This document shows positions 6,335-9,979 of a DNA stretch of 9,979 bases, one piece after another. A model generated the notes under the pieces. The model was not told the origin of the DNA. It saw only the letters and a list, made by a program, of their open reading frames with translations, and ran no database searches. Source of the DNA: Candidatus Delongbacteria bacterium (GTDB lineage Bacteria > CAIWAD01 > BS150m-G50). Each line of letters begins with the position of its first letter. The stretch's first letter is position 1. Position numbers and translations under genes: made by a program. The DNA lies in NCBI GenBank assembly GCA_016784425.1, contig JADHUQ010000081.1:1-9979 (forward strand). The letters are read 5' to 3'.

Positions 6335-7542
6335 TGCGGAAGATCAATCTGACCGGATGGATTCTTATTGGACTGGTGCTGGGTGTTCTGGTTGGCTGGC
6401 TGGTCGGAACACCGATATTACCCTGGACGAATCCACTGGCCGAGCTGTTTCTACGCCTCCTGAAAATGATCATCATCCCGCTTATCTTTACCTCTATCAT
6501 CACCGGCGTTACCGGAGTGGGGGACAGTACCAGCTTTGGTCGGATGGGTATTAAAACGCTGCTTTATTACCTCACCACCTCTTTTCTGGCGATTCTGACC
6601 GGACTGGTACTGGTCAATCTGCTGCAGCCGGGTGTAGGAGCTGATTTCGGTTTTCAGGAAGTTCCCCAGTTGGGTGAGCAGTCACTGCAATCCCTGGGTG
6701 ACATTTTCTATCGTCTGATACCCACTAACCCAATCGCAGCTCTGGCCAATGGTGACACCCTGGCGGTAATCTTCTTTGCGCTGCTCCTCGGCTTTTTCAT
6801 AACCAGATTGCCGCAACCACAACGCACGCTCCTTGGAGATATCTTTGAGGCTGGCTTCAAAGTCATGATGAAAATGACCCAGTTTGTCATCAACCTGGCA
6901 CCTGTCGGTGTGTTTGCCCTGCTGGTACGTGTAGTGGCGACCACCGGTTTTGAAGCATTCGGTAATCTTGGACTCTACGCCCTCGCGGTTGTATCGGGAC
7001 TCCTGATACACGCAGTGATAACGCTACCGCTGGCGCTCAGGCTGCTGGCCGGCATTTCTCCATGGCGCTTTCTGCAGGCGATGTCCACCGCACTTTTAAC
7101 GGCTTTCTCGACCAGCTCCTCCTCAGCGACATTACCAATGACACTTGAATGCGCTGAAGATCGTGCAGGTATTTCAAACCGTACCAGCAGTTTCGTGCTG
7201 CCTTTGGGTGCCACGGTAAATATGGATGGTACGGCGCTTTATGAGTGCGTTGCGGCGATCTTCATCGCCCAGGTATATGGAATAGAGCTCTCCTTTCTGC
7301 AGCAGATGGTCGTGGTGGTGACCGCCCTGCTGGCGTCTATCGGAGCCGCCGGTATTCCGATGGCAGGTCTGGTGATGATAACTATCATCCTGAGGGCGGT
7401 GGGATTACCACTGGAGGGGATCGGTCTCATCCTGGCGGTGGACAGAGTTCTTGACATGATGCGGACAACCGTGAATGTCTGGTCCGATTCGGTCGGTACA
7501 GCCATAATTGCGCGTAGCGAGGGAGAAATTTTCTTGAAATAG
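6334..7542 (+). CDS. Dicarboxylate/amino acid:cation symporter (DAACS, glutamate-transporter fold)
   Basis: A 402-residue inner-membrane carrier of the GltP/GltPh/EAAT family, expected to import an acidic amino acid or dicarboxylate with Na+ or H+. Family landmarks are the serine-rich hairpin-1 STSSSSATLP (259-268), NMDGT in TM7 (296-300), hairpin 2 at about 335-345 (SIGAAGIPMAG), and TM8 with D374, R377, T378, N381 and D385. From knowledge of GltPh, R377 corresponds to R397, which holds the substrate's side-chain carboxylate, so acidic substrates are favoured over serine/threonine (SstT-type). It is slightly shorter than E. coli GltP, with little tail after TM8. AGGAG just before the ATG and the TGATG overlap show coupling to the dehydrogenase gene. 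Na+ versus H+ coupling is uncertain. Confidence 0.93.
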   Translation: MRKINLTGWILIGLVLGVLVGWLVGTPILPWTNPLAELFLRLLKMIIIPLIFTSIITGVTGVGDSTSFGRMGIKTLLYYLTTSFLAILTGLVLVNLLQPGVGADFGFQEVPQLGEQSLQSLGDIFYRLIPTNPIAALANGDTLAVIFFALLLGFFITRLPQPQRTLLGDIFEAGFKVMMKMTQFVINLAPVGVFALLVRVVATTGFEAFGNLGLYALAVVSGLLIHAVITLPLALRLLAGISPWRFLQAMSTALLTAFSTSSSSATLPMTLECAEDRAGISNRTSSFVLPLGATVNMDGTALYECVAAIFIAQVYGIELSFLQQMVVVVTALLASIGAAGIPMAGLVMITIILRAVGLPLEGIGLILAVDRVLDMMRTTVNVWSDSVGTAIIARSEGEIFLK

Positions 7543-7599
7543 GTCTACCGCATACTTTTCACATGACCCGCTAAACCAGCCGGTGTAGTTAGACGATAA

Positions 7600-7605
7600 T
7601 ATAAT
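7600..7605 (+). promoter_or_regulatory. Candidate -10 box for the receiver gene
   Basis: A perfect TATAAT stands 72 bp before the receiver start codon in the 135-bp gap after the symporter. No good -35 box lies 16-18 bp upstream, so it would need an activator or another sigma-70 feature. The overlapping GATAAT at 7595-7600 is an alternative. Confidence 0.35.
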
Positions 7606-7677
7606 CGGTACAGCACACCGCCGTGTAGAATGCCTGACCGCGATACCGGCTGCACCAGGTTGTGAAATGAGGAAAGC

Positions 7678-8037
7678 ATGCCTGATAAACTGATTCTGGT
7701 CGCGGATGATGAACTGGAGATCTGCCGTGTTCTGGGCGAATACCTGAATGAACTGGGTTACTCGGTGCTACTGGCTGAGAATGGTGAGCAAGCTGTGGAG
7801 CTGGCAGATGAGCATGAACCTGACCTGGTTTTTCTCGATATTAAAATGCCCCGTACAACCGGTCTGGAAGCGTTGGGCCGCATCCGTGAACGACATCCCC
7901 GAATGAAGGTAATTATGATAACCGGCGTCGATGACAAAATGCTCGCTCGTGAAGCGCTGCTCCTGGGAGCAAGCGATTTCATCCCCAAGCCTTTCAGCTT
8001 TTCCTATATGAAGCGGGTTCTCGATTCACTCGTTTGA
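7678..8037 (+). CDS. Stand-alone receiver (CheY-like) response regulator
   Basis: A 119-residue protein made of a single receiver domain, with no output domain. The acidic pocket is D10-D11, the phosphoacceptor is D54 in FLDIKMP, and the switch residues are T82 and K104 (KPF), so all key residues are present and it should be phosphorylated. Such proteins act by protein-protein contact, as in chemotaxis or phosphorelays. The start is supported by GAGGA at 7669-7673 just upstream. No kinase adjoins it; the nearest is the orphan kinase at 2065-3720 on the other strand. It lies 50 nt before the LOG-family gene on the same strand and is probably transcribed with it. The output partner is unknown. 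Confidence 0.93.
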   Translation: MPDKLILVADDELEICRVLGEYLNELGYSVLLAENGEQAVELADEHEPDLVFLDIKMPRTTGLEALGRIRERHPRMKVIMITGVDDKMLAREALLLGASDFIPKPFSFSYMKRVLDSLV

Positions 8038-8087
8038 GCCTTTCTCTGTGCTGCAATTGCGGCTATTACTGGAGTAATGGAGTGCTA

Positions 8088-8795
8088 ATGAAACCTGTCC
8101 AACGCTTTCCCGAAAACCAGTCTGACTACCAGATCAACGCGTCGCTGTTCGAGGAACCCCGGGTCAGCGACACCTGGCGCGTTTTCCGCATCCTATCCGA
8201 ATTTGTTGACGGCTTTGAAACGTTAAGCACGATAAAGAGGGCCATTACAGTTTTCGGTTCCGCCCGTACAAAACCGGAAGACCCGCAATATCATGCGGCC
8301 GAGCAGATCGGAAGAATGCTGGGAGATGATGGTTACGCAGTCATTACCGGTGGTGGTCCAGGAATTATGGAAGCTGCCAATCGGGGGGCCAGTGAATCCT
8401 CCTCACCCTCAGTTGGTGTCAACATCGAACTCCCCCATGAGCAGACCCCCAACTCCTATCAGGATGTCGCGGTCGATTTTCGGTACTTCTTTGTACGGAA
8501 GGTCATGTTTGTCAAATACGCGCTCGGTTTTGTCCTGATGCCGGGTGGCTTCGGCACTCTGGACGAATTGTTTGAAATGCTGACACTGATTCAGACCCGC
8601 AAAGTTAAGCCGGTTCCGGTACTGCTTTATGGCAGACCCTACTGGGAAGGACTATTGCGCTGGATGCAGACTACCCTGCTGCCACGCGGTATGATTGACC
8701 CGGTCGACCTCGATATCTGTCGCATCGTGGAAACCCCGGAGGAGGTGAGAGATCTCTTCCGCCAGTGGTATCCCGGCGGCCCCTCACCACGATAA
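8088..8795 (+). CDS. LOG-family (TIGR00730-type) nucleoside 5'-monophosphate phosphoribohydrolase
   Basis: A 235-residue Rossmann-fold protein with the two LOG-family signatures: GGGPGIMEAANRGA at 88-101 and PGGFGTLDE at 152-160, whose E160 is a catalytic residue in characterised members, with R137 nearby. LOG enzymes split a nucleoside 5'-monophosphate, such as a cytokinin riboside phosphate or AMP, into base and ribose 5-phosphate. Bacterial relatives include PpnN-like nucleosidases, but this is the short single-domain form. The start at 8088 is chosen because GGAG at 8079-8082 sits five bases upstream. A longer frame from a TTG at 8034 has no ribosome site and overlaps the receiver stop. 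About 45 residues precede the Rossmann core. Plant-hormone production cannot be inferred from this alone; a purine-salvage role is as likely. Confidence 0.9.
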   Translation: MKPVQRFPENQSDYQINASLFEEPRVSDTWRVFRILSEFVDGFETLSTIKRAITVFGSARTKPEDPQYHAAEQIGRMLGDDGYAVITGGGPGIMEAANRGASESSSPSVGVNIELPHEQTPNSYQDVAVDFRYFFVRKVMFVKYALGFVLMPGGFGTLDELFEMLTLIQTRKVKPVPVLLYGRPYWEGLLRWMQTTLLPRGMIDPVDLDICRIVETPEEVRDLFRQWYPGGPSPR

Positions 8796-8828
8796 TTATT
8801 TTCAATCAGGCTATCCTCAATCGGGAAC

Positions 8829-8857
8829 TTGCTTTTTCAGCAGCCGGTCTGTATGAT
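8829..8857 (+). promoter_or_regulatory. Predicted smpB promoter very close to the start codon
   Basis: TTGCTT (8829-8834), 17 nt, then TATGAT (8852-8857). The -10 box matches sigma-70 at five of six bases, the -35 box at three. The expected start of transcription is about 8864, two bases before the smpB ATG. Confidence 0.4.
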
Positions 8858-8865
8858 TTGCGTCT

Positions 8866-9348
8866 ATGAAGAAACCAAAGACCAATCCAGACCTGCGTGT
8901 GATTGCCCGTAACAAAAGGGCTTCGCATGACTACCATATTCTCGACCGCTTTGAAGCGGGTCTGGTTCTTCAGGGTACAGAGGTCAAATCCATCCGGATG
9001 GGAAGAGTGAATCTCAAGGATGCTTATGCCCGTATCAAGGATGGAGAAATCTGGCTGACCGGTATGCATGTTACCCCTTATGAACATGGCAACATCTGGA
9101 ATCATACCAGCTTACGTGAGCGTAAGCTGTTGCTGCATCGCAGGGAGATACGGCGCCTGCGGATAAAGGTTGAGCAACGGGGATTGACCCTGGTTCCACT
9201 CGACATCTATTTCCGGCGTCATCTGGTCAAAGTCACACTGGCTCTGGTTCAGGGCAAGCGGGAGTATGACAAACGGGCCACTATCCAGCAGCAGGAGCAG
9301 AAGCGGGAGATCGCCCGGATGCTCAAAGAGAAACAGAGGAGGTACTGA
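8866..9348 (+). CDS. smpB: SsrA (tmRNA)-binding protein SmpB
   Basis: SmpB binds tmRNA and brings it to stalled ribosomes, where its C-terminal tail probes the empty mRNA channel in trans-translation. The 160-residue protein has the family's core: ARNKRASHDY (14-23), FEAGLVLQGTEVKSIR (29-44), the KRKLLLH-like segment (RERKLLLHRREI, 84-95) and GKREYDKR at 130-137, whose D135-K136-R137 contacts the decoding centre. A basic tail follows to residue 160 (ending KEKQRRY). No Shine-Dalgarno sequence precedes the ATG (GGTCTGTATGATTTGCGTCT), and the best promoter puts the transcript start almost at the ATG. The tmRNA gene ssrA is not in the window. The stop at 9346-9348 touches the tyrS start, so the two are one transcription unit. 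Confidence 0.97.
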   Translation: MKKPKTNPDLRVIARNKRASHDYHILDRFEAGLVLQGTEVKSIRMGRVNLKDAYARIKDGEIWLTGMHVTPYEHGNIWNHTSLRERKLLLHRREIRRLRIKVEQRGLTLVPLDIYFRRHLVKVTLALVQGKREYDKRATIQQQEQKREIARMLKEKQRRY

Positions 9349-9960
9349 GTGAAATTTCCACCGGTCAAAGAGCAGTTGGATCTGTTGATTGACGGAACGG
9401 CGGAAATTGTTCCGCTGGAAGAGCTGGAAAAGCGACTTACAATTTCGTCGGCAGCAGGTACACCGTTACGGGTCAAGTTCGGTGCCGATCCCAGCGCACC
9501 CGATATGCATATCGGGCATGCAGTACCATTGCGCAAACTGCGTCAGTTCCAGGATCTGGGCCACGAAGTCGACTTCCTGATCGGTGACTTTACCGGGATG
9601 GTGGGGGATCCAAGTGGTAAAAGCAAGACACGCAAAACGCTCACCCGCGAGGAGGTGAGTGAGAATGCAGATACTTATCGTCAGCAGGTGTTTAAAGTGC
9701 TCGATCCGCAAAAGACCGCGGTCCGTTTCAACAGCGAGTGGTTCGAGGCGATGGATATCTACGCATTCCTCAAACTCACTTCGAGCTATACCGTCGCCCG
9801 TATGCTGGAACGGGATGATTTTGAGAAGCGTTTCAAGGGTGAAATACCGATTGCCATCATCGAGTTCCTTTATCCGCTGATCCAGGGTTACGACTCAGTA
9901 GCGCTGCACAGCGATGTCGAGATGGGGGGGACCGATCAGAAATTTAACCTGTTGATGTGA
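9349..9960 (+). CDS. tyrS: Tyrosyl-tRNA synthetase, interrupted by an in-frame TGA and cut by the window edge
   Basis: TyrRS joins tyrosine to tRNA-Tyr. The visible 203 residues cover the class I catalytic domain: FGADPSAPDMHIGH with the HIGH signature at 54-57, IGDFTGMVGDPSGKS (78-92) and the tyrosine-pocket region EMGGTDQKFN (191-200). The layout is that of the bacterial TyrS form common in proteobacteria, about 400 residues long. The KMSKS loop and the tRNA-binding C-terminus would lie beyond the window. The start is GTG at 9349, directly after the smpB stop, with a strong GGAGG at 9338-9342. The frame stops at TGA 9958-9960, yet the next six codons in the same frame read RMLQRE, continuing the family's GR-x-LQ-x-E. 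TGA stands in place of a glycine GGA codon, so this is a point lesion, a read error or recoding rather than a natural end. Confidence 0.9.
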   Translation: MKFPPVKEQLDLLIDGTAEIVPLEELEKRLTISSAAGTPLRVKFGADPSAPDMHIGHAVPLRKLRQFQDLGHEVDFLIGDFTGMVGDPSGKSKTRKTLTREEVSENADTYRQQVFKVLDPQKTAVRFNSEWFEAMDIYAFLKLTSSYTVARMLERDDFEKRFKGEIPIAIIEFLYPLIQGYDSVALHSDVEMGGTDQKFNLLM

Positions 9961-9979
9961 AGGATGCTCCAGCGCGAAT

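Noticed and set aside
8034..8087. Longer LOG-family protein from a TTG start with a cysteine-rich head
   Set aside because: There is no ribosome-binding site, it overlaps the receiver stop, and the ATG at 8088 has GGAG at proper spacing.
9958..9960. UGA read as glycine (as in SR1/Gracilibacteria) to explain the tyrS stop
   Set aside because: TGA ends rarA, the kinase, the dehydrogenase, the receiver and smpB at the expected family lengths, so TGA is a normal stop in this genome.

Overview
The window reads as an ordinary chromosomal segment of a proteobacterium, most likely a gammaproteobacterium. That assignment rests on the gene families (a rarA close to the E. coli form, a YdfG-type dehydrogenase, smpB next to tyrS), on Shine-Dalgarno signals of the GGAG/AGGA type, and on a base composition near balance. 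No genus can be named. There is no insertion sequence, CRISPR array, rRNA or recognisable tRNA.

Layout: a 5'-truncated recJ (+) runs to 1540. A 524-bp gap between convergent genes (1541-2064) follows and holds a compact cluster of inverted repeats (1796-1987) that no gene explains. On the minus strand lie a soluble GAF-PAS histidine kinase (2065-3720) and, upstream of it, rarA (3894-5243). They are separated by a strong rarA terminator and by a kinase promoter that sits right against the start codon. A 314-bp divergent gap (5244-5557) separates rarA from a plus-strand two-gene operon: a YdfG-like short-chain dehydrogenase whose stop overlaps the start of a dicarboxylate/amino-acid:cation symporter (TGATG). 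After a 135-bp gap come a stand-alone receiver protein and a LOG-family phosphoribohydrolase, then smpB and tyrS, which are directly adjacent.

Functionally, recJ and rarA belong to DNA repair and replication-fork maintenance, and smpB and tyrS to translation. The dehydrogenase and symporter form a likely uptake-and-oxidation pair. The kinase and the receiver are both orphans and might be partners, although they are about 4 kb apart and on opposite strands.

Most of the window is housekeeping, and I do not see a complete new multi-gene system. The points most worth a second look are an in-frame TGA in tyrS exactly where the family has a conserved glycine codon (9958), the 190-nt inverted-repeat cluster with a possible long-range pairing (1796-1987), and two genes (the kinase and smpB) whose best promoters predict leaderless or nearly leaderless transcripts.
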